Assembly (NCBI GenBank): GCA_030068145.1
Contig: JAPJBO010000762.1
Span: 1-64,000 of the forward strand
Source: Diplonema papillatum
Lineage: Eukaryota; Euglenozoa; Diplonemea; Diplonemida; Diplonemidae
DNA: 64,000 nt
Direction of reading: 5' to 3'
Positions 1-8,653 of the stretch are shown one piece after another; within the stretch, counting starts at the first letter, position 1, and each line of letters starts with the position of its first letter. Under the pieces are notes generated by a model. It saw nothing but the letters and a program-made list of their open reading frames with translations. It was not told where the DNA came from and searched no databases. Made by a program: the position numbers and the translations under genes.

Positions 1-2
1 AG

Positions 3-296
3 AGGGCAAAAGCCCACTCCACCCAGGCGATTCTCCAGAAGCGGGAGTCTGCAGAGAAGAGGACGCGGCGGCGGAACAGTCTTCCCGCACCGGCGAGCCC
101 CCCGACACCCTTGCCGATAATACGGGACCCAGCCACCCCGACTCACGTTCCAATCATCAGCCAAGAGTCAACCGATCTAATGGCCGGGGACGAGCCGCAG
201 GGGACCGAAGCCCAGCCGGGGGACGGACGAAACTCCCCGTCGCGGCGCCCGGAGGGGCCAAAGGCGTCGCAACCTCCCCGCCCCAAAACAAACTGA
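3..296 (+). CDS. LINE-A ORF1 (gag-like), C-terminal end, partial
   Basis: Frame 3 is open from the window edge to a TGA at 294-296, so only the last 97 or so codons are present. The visible protein is rich in Arg, Ser, Pro and Gln, with a basic stretch near positions 50-80, and has no recognisable enzyme fold. Its position just before, and overlapping, the frame that encodes an endonuclease-RT fits the nucleic-acid-binding ORF1 of a two-ORF LINE. The downstream enzyme frame opens at 181, so the two reading frames overlap by about 115 bases in a +1 relation. That this is ORF1 is inferred from context; no zinc knuckle is visible in this fragment. Confidence 0.5.
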   Translation, partial: RAKAHSTQAILQKRESAEKRTRRRNSLPAPASPPTPLPIIRDPATPTHVPIISQESTDLMAGDEPQGTEAQPGDGRNSPSRRPEGPKASQPPRPKTN

Positions 297-3200
297 GCCT
301 AGACCGCCGGCCATCTTCGACGCACTGATCAAAATCGCGTCGAGCAACATCAGGTCGTGGTGGGCGAAGCAAGGGCCGTATTCAATCGAAGAAGTGACGA
401 GAGGCATTCGAGCCCACGCACCCGACATAGTACTCCTACAGGAAACATGGCTGACGAGCACGAAGCCCACACCGAACGTCGCCGGATACGTCGCCTACCG
501 GCGCGACAGGAAAAATTCGGGGAAGAGGGGTGGAGGACTCGTCATCCTGGTACGGAGCTCGTTGATCAGCCGAATACTTCCGGAACTGGACTTTGGCGAA
601 GACACACTCATGGAGTGCTTAGGTATCGAAATAGACCGCGTAGGCCTCCCAAGCGTCCGCATCTACAACGTGTACCGCCCGCCGGAAGACGGGAAAGACC
701 TGAAGATGGATCCGCTAGCCATGAATGAGAGAACCATCATATGCGGGGACCTCAACACACGCCACCCATCATGGTGCCCCAGCAGGGTCGCAAACCAAGC
801 AGGCACGAAGCTCCACGCATGGCTCTCCAGCAACGCGGCAACCGTGTGGAACGAACCGACGACGCCGACGCGGGACGCATCAAACACCTCCCCCGACGTA
901 ACGATCGCAGCTGGCCTCCCACACACCATCCTGAACTGGAGAACGGAGGAAGCATGGGGCGCTGACCATCGAACTCTCATGTTCGACATCCCACGCGGAT
1001 ACAGGCACAGAAAGGAAACACCAAGAGCCGGAATCGCCTGGGGTCGAGCAGACTGGAAGAAGTTCACAGAACATCTCGAAAACACGTGTGCCGCATCCCC
1101 GGAGGACGAAACAACCGACCCCCACGAGCTAGCGGCCACGTTAACAGGCCACATCCGAGACGCGATCCGCGAGCACATCCCCAAGTCAACTGGGAAGCTG
1201 CCCCCGAGGCCGTGGTGGGACAAGACATTGACACCTCTGTCTCGGAGCAAAGACGCCGCATTCCGGTCGTTCCAGCAGCAGAAAACGGAGCACGCAAAGA
1301 CCGCGTACGAAGAAGCGAGGGCGAGATTCGCGGAAGCGGCGCTACACGCCAAGACGATCTACTGGGGCGGAATCGTCGACAAAGTGAACCGCGGAACAGA
1401 CCTAGGGCTACTGTTCCGGACGGTCCGCGAAATCGACGGGAAGAAGACGAGTAGCACACTCCCTCCCCTCCGGTCAGGAGAGCGGACCACCACCGACCCG
1501 GCCGAGAAGGCAACCCTCCTCGCCAAATATTACGCCAACGTCTGCAAGAAGAAGACGGAACCAACACCGACAACAAAGCCGGCGACACCGTCCGATGAAC
1601 GCCAGGAAACCACAAATAAAACCCAGCATAACACCGAAGTCTGCAAGAAGAAGACGGGTTCAACACCGACGACGGAGCCTGCGACGCCATCCGGAAAACG
1701 CCAGGAAACCGCGAACAACGAAGCCGAAGGCCCGATCACTCTAGCCGAAATAGAGAGAGCAGTCGAGAAGCTCAAAGCGAAGGCATCAACCGACCCGGAA
1801 GGCCTCTGCCCCCAAGTTTACAAAGCGATGGAGAAGGGCACCCTCCAGGCACTACTGAAGGTAATCAACGCGTCGTGGGACAACGCGACGATCCCAAAGC
1901 CGTGGAAAGAGGCTCATGCCATACCCCTTCCGAAGCCGGGAAAAGACAAGTCCGAACCAGCAGGATACCGCCCAATCTCGCTGACGAGCGTCGCGGCAAA
2001 GATCATGGAAACGGTGATCAGGGAAAGGCTCGATTTCATCATCGAAGGAGACAGCTACCCTCACGTCCGACCATTCACGGAGTGCCAAGGTGGCTTCCGG
2101 AAAGGAAGGGGGACAGAAGAACAGCTGTTCAAGACCGTGACGACCGTTGACCGCAGCCTCCGGGACGAATGCCACACTTGCCTACTCGTGTTCGACCTCG
2201 CAAAGGCATTCGACACGGTAGATCACGACAGACTCATCGCGATCATGAAGCGTCGCGGCATTCCGCCGAAGATAGTGAGGTGGGTCGAGGCCTTCTTGCA
2301 GGACAGGAAGGCAAAGTTCCGGGTAGAGGGAAAATACGGCGAAGAGGTGACACTCGAAAGTGGAGTCCCCCAGGGAACTGTGCTCGGACCAGTGTTATTC
2401 CTCTTGTACATCGACGACCTCGGCGAAAAGCTGTCCACGATGCCGAAACCAACACGCACCAATCCAAATAGCGTGACCCCATCTCTATTCGCCGACGACG
2501 TGGGGGTAGTAGTGGCTGGTCGCTCGGCGGCAGGGTTCAAAGAAACAGTCCAACGAGTGGTAAACGCACTCTCAACCTGGGCCTCCGAGGCGAAGATGGA
2601 CCTGGCGTACAAGAAGACGGAGGCTGTTCAATTCCGCCCGATCGACAAGTCTGGCAACCGACCCGCGAACATGCGAAGGAGGGTCCACCCACCTCTGATC
2701 ACCTTCCCGAACTCGCACCAAAAAGTCACTGAGGCACCAACCGAATTCGGCAGGAAGGCACACGAGCAAGATGGGGCGCTCCGCTACATCGATCCATCCA
2801 GCCCACACAACAAGAAGAGGATAGTGTCAATCGGCGGAGTGCCAACGACAACGCAACCGCAATGGAGACGAAATATCCATCGAATCGGGGAGACGGCCCA
2901 AAACCCCATAGAGTTCACGGTGGTGTCAGACCTTCAGTGGAAGGACAAGGTAACACTCCTGGGGCTGACGATCGACGACAGACTGAACTTCACAGCTCAC
3001 ATAGATCGCATACTGCAGAGCGCTGGGCGGAGGGTAAATCTGGTACAGCTGGTATCCGGGACGAAGTGGGGCCACAAGACCGAAGTGCTCAGAGCCCTCT
3101 ACATGGCATACGCCCTGCCGGTCTTAACCTACGGCATGGCAGTCTACATCCGTTATGCATCGAAGAAGGACGTGGACAGGATAGAGTGCCTGCATCGAAC

Positions 3201-4767
3201 CGCACTCTGCGCCGTGGTTGGCTGCAAGAAGACGACGTTGACGGAAGCTGTCCTCACCGAGGCACGAATGCTGCCAATCAGGTCGATAACCGACCTCAGG
3301 ACAGGCGCGCTGGCGGAAAAGATGGCCACGAAGACCATGTGGAAGGACGTGCTGCATCCGCGACGAACCAACGACACCCTCCCGCAGTCCTTCCTCATCC
3401 TCAAGAAGACGGCGCGAACATCGAAGCCACGGCGGGAGAAGCACGCACCAAATCCCTTCCCACCTTGGAAGCCGCCACCAGAGCTCCACATCTGCGCTTC
3501 ACTTCCAAAGAAGTCGAAAAGCGCCGAGGAAAACCGGAGAAAGGCAGAGGCAGTCCTCGACGGATTGCCATCCCCGACATACATCGTCTGGACGGACGGA
3601 TCGGTTGCGGCGCTGAAGAGAAGACACGCACAGTACCAGCTGCTCCACGGTACAACCGTAACAACCGACGAGGTCACGAGGTGGGGTGGCGCAGGTCTCG
3701 TGGTGTACTACCGCCGAGAAGAAAGCTGGAGAGACGCGACGCCGATGAAAGGGACCCGCCTAAGCCGTCAGGCCGGTAAGTGGGCAACCAGCTACCGCGC
3801 GGAGCAAGTGGCGATGAAAATTGCGCTGGAATCGCTGGAGCTGAAACTGGGAAAGAGGGAGGTACTCGAAGGAGAGCCTACCAGCAGACACATCTGGGTG
3901 CTCAGCGACTCCAGCTCCCTTCTGAACGTGCTGTCCCAAGGTCCGCACAAACAGCAAGAACGGGACAACGTCCGAATCTGGCAGGCGCTCGAGAAACTGG
4001 TTGCGAAGGGGTATACACCAGTACTCCAGTTCGTCTACGGCCACTGCGGACTAGCAGGGAACGAAGAGGCGGACGGGCTAGCGAAGCAGGGCGTCTCGCA
4101 GACCGGAGAAGAAACGCAGCCGCCGATGACGGTAGGAACCGCGAAGGCCCGGTACCGCGAGCACGCCTGGGAGGCACTACACGCGGCTTCAATGCGGGAA
4201 TCCCCGTACCAACCGGGCGGGCCGCTGCCGTACACGCAGTTGGTCCGAGGACGGAAGGTCCCAAAAACGGCACACCTGACGAGGCGAGCCGAGCGCGAGA
4301 TCCGCCAGCTTCGCACGGGACACCACCAACTCCTCAGGAACTGCTACCGGGACGACTGGATGGATCTCGCAGCAGAAGAGAGGCAAGCAACCCGCCCATG
4401 CCAGCTTTGCGACGCCACGCCGATCTGCCCCCTAACACACCTTTTCCTGGAATGCAGAATCGGGGGCGACGAGAGAGCGACCATGTGGAGACGGGTCCAC
4501 AAGGCCATCCCGGACACACCAAGGGAAAAGCCGACACCCAGGGAAAGGCACAAGCTGCTTTGGCCGCTGCTCTTCGAGCTCCCTGAAGCAGCCCTCGCGT
4601 ACCTTCAGGCCGTGGGGCTTGTGCCGAAGTACGAGGTCTACGAAGACCCACCTGAGCCCGGCACACCGGAACTCGACGGCAACATGGCGGCAGCAGCAAC
4701 CAATGGCGTCGACAACACCTTCGACCTCGAGGGATCAAGCTCCGAGGATGCCGAAGGATGGGCATAG
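181..4767 (+). CDS. LINE-A ORF2: AP-like endonuclease, reverse transcriptase, RNase H
   Basis: Non-LTR retrotransposon enzyme of the RNase H-bearing I/R1/LOA/Tad1-like group, acting in target-primed reverse transcription. The frame is open from 181 but has no ATG before the endonuclease core; the upstream codons 331-393 supply the expected N-terminal beta strand (S-N-I-R-S). Endonuclease residues: Q-E at 439-444, G-D-L-N at 745-756, S-P-D ending 897, D-H at 964-969. RT: F-D-L-A-K-A-F-D from 2191, P-Q-G-T near 2368, F-A-D-D at 2488-2499. RNase H: D at 3595, E at 3802, D at 3907, H at 4042, D at 4072. A Cys-His motif (C-x2-C, H-x4-C) lies at 4399-4455. No stop or frameshift interrupts it, so the copy may be young. 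Translation probably depends on frameshifting or re-initiation from ORF1. Confidence 0.88.
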   Translation, partial: WPGTSRRGPKPSRGTDETPRRGARRGQRRRNLPAPKQTEPRPPAIFDALIKIASSNIRSWWAKQGPYSIEEVTRGIRAHAPDIVLLQETWLTSTKPTPNVAGYVAYRRDRKNSGKRGGGLVILVRSSLISRILPELDFGEDTLMECLGIEIDRVGLPSVRIYNVYRPPEDGKDLKMDPLAMNERTIICGDLNTRHPSWCPSRVANQAGTKLHAWLSSNAATVWNEPTTPTRDASNTSPDVTIAAGLPHTILNWRTEEAWGADHRTLMFDIPRGYRHRKETPRAGIAWGRADWKKFTEHLENTCAASPEDETTDPHELAATLTGHIRDAIREHIPKSTGKLPPRPWWDKTLTPLSRSKDAAFRSFQQQKTEHAKTAYEEARARFAEAALHAKTIYWGGIVDKVNRGTDLGLLFRTVREIDGKKTSSTLPPLRSGERTTTDPAEKATLLAKYYANVCKKKTEPTPTTKPATPSDERQETTNKTQHNTEVCKKKTGSTPTTEPATPSGKRQETANNEAEGPITLAEIERAVEKLKAKASTDPEGLCPQVYKAMEKGTLQALLKVINASWDNATIPKPWKEAHAIPLPKPGKDKSEPAGYRPISLTSVAAKIMETVIRERLDFIIEGDSYPHVRPFTECQGGFRKGRGTEEQLFKTVTTVDRSLRDECHTCLLVFDLAKAFDTVDHDRLIAIMKRRGIPPKIVRWVEAFLQDRKAKFRVEGKYGEEVTLESGVPQGTVLGPVLFLLYIDDLGEKLSTMPKPTRTNPNSVTPSLFADDVGVVVAGRSAAGFKETVQRVVNALSTWASEAKMDLAYKKTEAVQFRPIDKSGNRPANMRRRVHPPLITFPNSHQKVTEAPTEFGRKAHEQDGALRYIDPSSPHNKKRIVSIGGVPTTTQPQWRRNIHRIGETAQNPIEFTVVSDLQWKDKVTLLGLTIDDRLNFTAHIDRILQSAGRRVNLVQLVSGTKWGHKTEVLRALYMAYALPVLTYGMAVYIRYASKKDVDRIECLHRTALCAVVGCKKTTLTEAVLTEARMLPIRSITDLRTGALAEKMATKTMWKDVLHPRRTNDTLPQSFLILKKTARTSKPRREKHAPNPFPPWKPPPELHICASLPKKSKSAEENRRKAEAVLDGLPSPTYIVWTDGSVAALKRRHAQYQLLHGTTVTTDEVTRWGGAGLVVYYRREESWRDATPMKGTRLSRQAGKWATSYRAEQVAMKIALESLELKLGKREVLEGEPTSRHIWVLSDSSSLLNVLSQGPHKQQERDNVRIWQALEKLVAKGYTPVLQFVYGHCGLAGNEEADGLAKQGVSQTGEETQPPMTVGTAKARYREHAWEALHAASMRESPYQPGGPLPYTQLVRGRKVPKTAHLTRRAEREIRQLRTGHHQLLRNCYRDDWMDLAAEERQATRPCQLCDATPICPLTHLFLECRIGGDERATMWRRVHKAIPDTPREKPTPRERHKLLWPLLFELPEAALAYLQAVGLVPKYEVYEDPPEPGTPELDGNMAAAATNGVDNTFDLEGSSSEDAEGWA
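1540..1710 (+). repeat. 99-bp in-frame tandem duplication inside LINE-A ORF2
   Basis: A unit starting with the codons for V-C-K-K-K at 1540 recurs at 1639, a period of exactly 99 bases, so the reading frame is kept. It lies in the linker between endonuclease and RT and encodes a Thr/Pro/Lys-rich segment. The two copies have diverged by several substitutions, so it is not a recent assembly artefact. Confidence 0.8.
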
Positions 4768-5230
4768 TTCGGGCCGGGTCGGAAGACTGAGGCGGCAACA
4801 CACCCGGCACATCCGTGCAAAGCAACCTCACCCGACCGCCGGTGCAGGCGCAACAGGGCTGCTGAGTGCGAAGCGCGAATCAGTACGCTGACGGCGCAGT
4901 CCAACACCAGACGCACACACCCGGCACTACACAGTCCCCACGGCCACCGACCAACCGCCGCAAGGCGGCAGCAGTAAACCGGCAGCACGACAACGGAGAC
5001 GCAGGCGCCGACGAACAGCCGAAGCCCGCACGCCGACACGGACGCAGCCGGTCACCGGACCGAACAGCACCTGAGAACAATAAGAAAAGAGAGGGGAAAA
5101 AAAGAAGGCAAACAAAAGTACCACCGCAGCAGCGCAACAGCGCCGCGACCGAACACGACTACCAACGAAGGGTAGACTCGGTGCACCGACAGCACACCCA
5201 CCTGACCATAGGAAGGTCCAAAAGGGTGGA

Positions 5231-5619
5231 GTGAGCACTGGAGCGGTCACTGAGGCAGATAGGTAGCTGCAACACAAGAACAGTGCATTAGCAACCAAAA
5301 CAAAAAAAGACAACCCTCCGGGCCGAGAGCGGACAATGAGCACGGGATAGAACAGCGTCAGAAACACCAGCCCGGTGTTTCCGACTGCCGGAGACGACCT
5401 GGCCAACGGACCGCACCACGCAGAGTGAGCACTGGAGCGGTCACTGAGGCAGACAGGTAGCTGCAACACAAGAACAGTGCATTAGCAACCAAAACAAAAA
5501 AAAGACAACCCTCCGGGCCGAGAGCGGACAATGAGCACGGGATAGAACAGCGTCGGAAACACCAGCCCAGTGTTTCTGACGCTGCCGGAAGCGACCAGGC
5601 CAACGGACCGCACCACGCA
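5231..5619 (+). repeat. 194-bp tandem duplication (two copies)
   Basis: The segment beginning GTGAGCACTGGAGCGG at 5231 starts again at 5425, giving a period of 194 bp. The copies differ by a few substitutions and small indels. It lies within the LINE-A 3' region. Confidence 0.85.
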
Positions 5620-5760
5620 ACAGCGCCGCAAAGCGAAACAGAGACAAGCAGCAAGCTCAAAGGCCCCGGAAGGAAGAACAAAGTAGAGGCAGGCGAAGCG
5701 CCCAACGGACCGCACCACGCAACAGCGCCGCAAAGCGAAACAGAGACAAGCAGCAACCAA
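5601..5760 (+). repeat. 102-bp period partial duplication
   Basis: About 55 bp starting CAACGGACCGCACCACGC at 5601 is repeated from 5703. It overlaps the end of the 194-bp duplication and shares its CAACGGACCG module, so the 3' region grew by several rounds of local duplication. Confidence 0.75.
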
Positions 5761-5763
5761 ACC

Positions 5764-6245
5764 AGCCCCCCCCGACCGAAGCGGAGGACCGACTCAACAG
5801 GCAAACCCTGGCACGCCAGGGTTTACCAACAGAAGTCAGAACACCGCCCGGAAGGGAGAGCCGCACAACAAGTCCAAAAAATACCCCCCACCAACTGCCG
5901 AAAAAGAAATACCTTTCCCTTACCTTGTCCCACAAAACCAGAACCAATAACAACGCCCCCCCCCCAAGCACGCAAGAGAAGCCGAGTCCTGCCAAAACAA
6001 CAGACAACGTATTAACCCCCCGTTTCAGTGCTACACGCACCACGCTCAACAACAACCCACAAGAGCGAAGGCAGCAGGACGGGCAGCGGCAGCGAAACAG
6101 CGCCACGCGCCCGACAACAACAGGAAAGTCCCGAAGCGAAAGCAAACCCCCCCCGACCGACACGGAAGACCGACTCAACAGGCAAACCTGGCACGCCAGG
6201 GTTACCAAAAGACGTCAGAACACCGCACCGGAAAGGGAGGGCGAG
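5764..6245 (+). repeat. Diverged direct duplication of about 97 bp, about 385 bp apart
   Basis: The segments at about 5764-5862 and 6148-6243 share a C-tract, the string GACCGACTCAACAGGCAAA, and the short palindrome CCTGGCACGCCAGG. A third trace of the palindromic core occurs near 6417. The palindrome could form a hairpin in the LINE-A 3' RNA. Confidence 0.7.
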
Positions 6246-6620
6246 CGAAGGACGAAGCCACAACAAAACCAAGGAAAAACAACCATCACTGCACACAACA
6301 CGCAGAGCCAAGCAGCATATCAGCAGCGAACCAAAGCAAACCCTTGACAAATTACTATCACAGGCAACTGACAGCGCGACAATCGCCGGAAACACACCGA
6401 CCGCGACTGGTAAAGCCTGGCACGCCAGGACATCATTACCAAAACAGCGGCAAGAAACAAGGGGAGGGCGGGCAAGAAACAATCCCACTGAACCCCCCCA
6501 CAACCATACCAAGAACGAACGAAAGGAAACAGAAAACAAACAAACGCCCCAAGGATGAAGAGAAGGCACAAGGAACCTTAGCACCGTATCCCCAAGCCTA
6601 ACCCGGGTGCGGTTTCCAAA

Positions 6621-6643
6621 TGTTGAAATTGAAATTGAAATTT
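6621..6643 (+). repeat. Short TTGAAA-type tail at the LINE-A 3' end
   Basis: Three and a half copies of the hexamer TTGAAA lie just before the tRNA gene. I-group LINEs commonly end in short tandem repeats instead of poly(A), so this is the likely 3' terminus of LINE-A. Confidence 0.5.
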
Positions 6644-6650
6644 GTAAGCG

Positions 6651-6722
6651 GCCCACCTAGCTCAGCGGTAGAGCGTTGGACCTTTAATCCAATGGTCGTG
6701 GGTTCGATCCCCACGGTGGGTG
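6651..6722 (+). tRNA. tRNA-Lys(UUU)-like gene with C at position 33
   Basis: The 72 nt fold into a full cloverleaf: acceptor GCCCACC with GGTGGGT (one G-U pair), D arm GCTC/GAGC, anticodon stem TTGGA/TCCAA, a 5-nt variable loop, and T stem GTGGG/CCCAC around TTCGATC. The 7-nt anticodon loop is CCTTTAA, giving UUU (Lys). Position 33, almost always U, is C here. CCA is not encoded, as expected for a eukaryotic nuclear gene. A and B boxes are intact and a T5 terminator follows. It could be a working gene, a mutated copy, or a tRNA-derived repeat; the clean fold and terminator favour a gene. Confidence 0.75.
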
Positions 6723-6723
6723 C

Positions 6724-6728
6724 TTTTT
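6724..6728 (+). terminator. RNA polymerase III terminator (T5) after the tRNA
   Basis: A run of five T starts two bases after the discriminator base of the tRNA, the usual spacing for Pol III termination. Confidence 0.65.
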
Positions 6729-6759
6729 CGAACGGGTGAATGCGGGGGCTAATTCCCAC

Positions 6760-6985
6760 TCTCGAACACAATTTAACTTTTTGCCCATTCTCGAACACTC
6801 GCTAACTTTTTGCCCATTCTCGAACACTTTTTAACTTTTTGCCCACTCTCGAGGGCTAATTCCCATTATAGAACTGTTTTTAACTTTTTGCCCATTCTCG
6901 ATAACTGTGTGCCCATTATAGAACATTCCGCTAACTTTGTGCCCATTATAGAACATTCCGCTAACTTTTTGCCCATTATAGTACG
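6760..6985 (+). repeat. Left subterminal monomer arrays of the two F1 copies
   Basis: About nine imperfect monomers of the form TAACTTTTTGCCCATTCTCG plus AACAC, with a variant TATAG in place of TCTCG after 6853. The switch of variant coincides with the border of the inner element. Such arrays are plausible multiple transposase-binding sites. Confidence 0.8.
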
Positions 6986-7014
6986 TGCGCTCGGCTAAGG
7001 CCGGCGCGTGGCGA

Positions 7015-7610
7015 GACTGGAGGCAGCAGTTAAAGTTCGGGGAACAGTAAAGTTCGGGCTAAGCTAAGTTCGGGCAATGCTGGTGAAGCTAAGTTCGAGT
7101 GATGCTAAGTTCGGGCGTTGCTAAGTTCGGGCGTTGCTAAGTTCTGGTGCTAAGCGCTCAGGCTGCGCTGGTACTAAAAAAAAGTTCCGGCACGAGCGAA
7201 GTTCGGCCAGGGTGGTAAAGTCCGGTGAAGCCAAGGTCGGTGCTCGTGCCCGGGGGGGGACACCCCCCCCGGACCCACCGAGTACGGGAAAAGTTTGGCG
7301 CTGGTACCCGGGTTTGCGCCCCCCCGGACCCCCCCGCCGCCCCCCGGCGAAGCAGAGTTCGGGCGCAGCTAAGTTCAGACGATAATAAGTTCGAGTGATG
7401 CTAAGTTCGGGCGCAGCTAAGTTCTGGTGAAGCAAAGTTCGGGCGCAGCTGAGTTCGGGCGAAGCAACGCTCGGGCGAAGCTAAGTTCTGGCGAAGCAAA
7501 GTTCGGGCGCTGCAAAGTTCGGGCGATGCTAAATTCTGGTACGGGCGCAGCTGAGTTCGGACGAAGCAAAGTTCGCGTGAAGCTAAGCAAAGTTCGGTTC
7601 TCGTAGCAGT
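7015..7610 (-). repeat. Degenerate array of AAGTTCGGGC-type units
   Basis: About 600 bp in which AAGTTCGGGC, AAGTTCTGGT and close variants recur every 14-18 bp. Open frames across it are by-products of the repeat. A G/C-rich block at 7240-7350 interrupts it. No function is evident. Confidence 0.75.
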
Positions 7611-7765
7611 TTGGCCTGTGATGGCAAGCTCGGCCGCCCGACTCCGTTTCCCGGGGTGACCAAATACCGCGAGATACTGAGAAACTCCGCCAAAAACGCA
7701 AATTTCGGGCACATAAGACCCCGAAACCCAACAAACCTCGAAAACCATCTTCGACCGGAAAAGTG

Positions 7766-7836
7766 TGAGGGGCGGGGTTCGAACCCGGGCCGACCGGCCT
7801 GAAGGCCGGCGCCCGCTCACTCTGCCACCCCCGTGC
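7766..7836 (-). tRNA. tRNA-like sequence, probably a pseudogene or SINE head
   Basis: On the minus strand there is a good A box (TGGCAGAGTGAG) and a perfect B box (GGGTTCGAACCCC) at tRNA-like spacing. The anticodon arm pairs as CCGGC/GCCGG with a 6-nt loop instead of 7, and the outer acceptor pairs do not match. It therefore reads as a decayed tRNA or a tRNA-derived repeat. Confidence 0.45.
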
Positions 7837-7839
7837 ATT

Positions 7840-8653
7840 TTCCCAGAAGGGAAAAAAGCTTACTCTGAACTATTATCCAGTTCAAAAACAATACGGTTTC
7901 ATAATTGTTGCAAGAAAAGCCGGGTTGGCTCGAATAGAGGCTGTTCACATTGCATGTTCATAGGACCTCCAGTCTCGAAGAACATTGCTAAATCGTCACT
8001 TCTGGGACTCGATACCCCAACCTCCAGGCTGCCAAAATCTTGGGTCTAAGTTTTGGTTCCCAACTCGGGTCCAGGTTTGGTCCAAGTTTTGGGTCAGGTT
8101 TTGGGCTCAAGTTTCGGTCCACGCGGGCCCGGTCTGAAGTCTGGGCCTAATTACTGGTAGCGCCAGGCCAGTAACCTGGTAACCAGACTGGTCCTGGACC
8201 TGGATTATGTCATCATGCCACGGAAAAGCCTCGAACAGACCGGGCGGTCGGCTCAGAGTCAGACTGCTGTCAGGCTGCGTGCAGTCTGGGAATCTTTCAT
8301 CAGCAGCTACGAGCAGGGATAAAAAAGGGGGAAACAATGGAGAACAATGGGCTTCATGTCAGATAGTTTGGAATAGAAAGAGAAAGATAGAGGGAACGAG
8401 GGAAGACTTGCAGGAGCGTTGGGGTATTTTACCTCGGCCTAAAAGGTCGAGGTCACAGGGGGATGGGAGGGTGGGCGTTTTGGTTCTTGAGTAGCACACA
8501 CCCCCCTCCTCCTGGTAGACTGACTGTGTTGTCCTGCTCTGGGTTTGATGTCCGATTCCCACAGTGAAACTGAGATAGTGTTAGTCTGGCCTCTGGCAGC
8601 TGACGCTTGAAGTTGAACTGGTTGTCGTCTATTGATGACCAACCCAAGTTTGG
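7840..8653. other. Inner F1 interior, no gene seen
   Basis: About 0.8 kb with no supported gene. From 8036 to 8130 it holds degenerate tandem AAGTTTTGGGTC motifs, the same TTGGACCCAAG theme as the 13-bp minisatellite further on. The element at 8654 interrupts that theme. Confidence 0.6.

Larger units (their letters stand above)
4768..6648 (+). other. LINE-A 3' untranslated region, repeat-rich
   Basis: No coding signal was found over 1.9 kb after the ORF2 stop. The strand is rich in A and C and is built from several imperfect tandem duplications, listed separately. It runs to a short TTGAAA-type repeat directly before the tRNA. The simplest reading is the element's own long 3' UTR, although part of it could be older flanking DNA. 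Confidence 0.55.

Noticed and set aside
6598..6798. Minus-strand 66-codon frame over the tRNA
   Set aside because: It is the antisense of the tRNA gene, a well-known false ORF type.
7401..7838. 145-codon minus-strand frame (repeated F-A-R-T/L-R-P-N units)
   Set aside because: It is the translation of a degenerate 14-18-bp array and a tRNA-like sequence.
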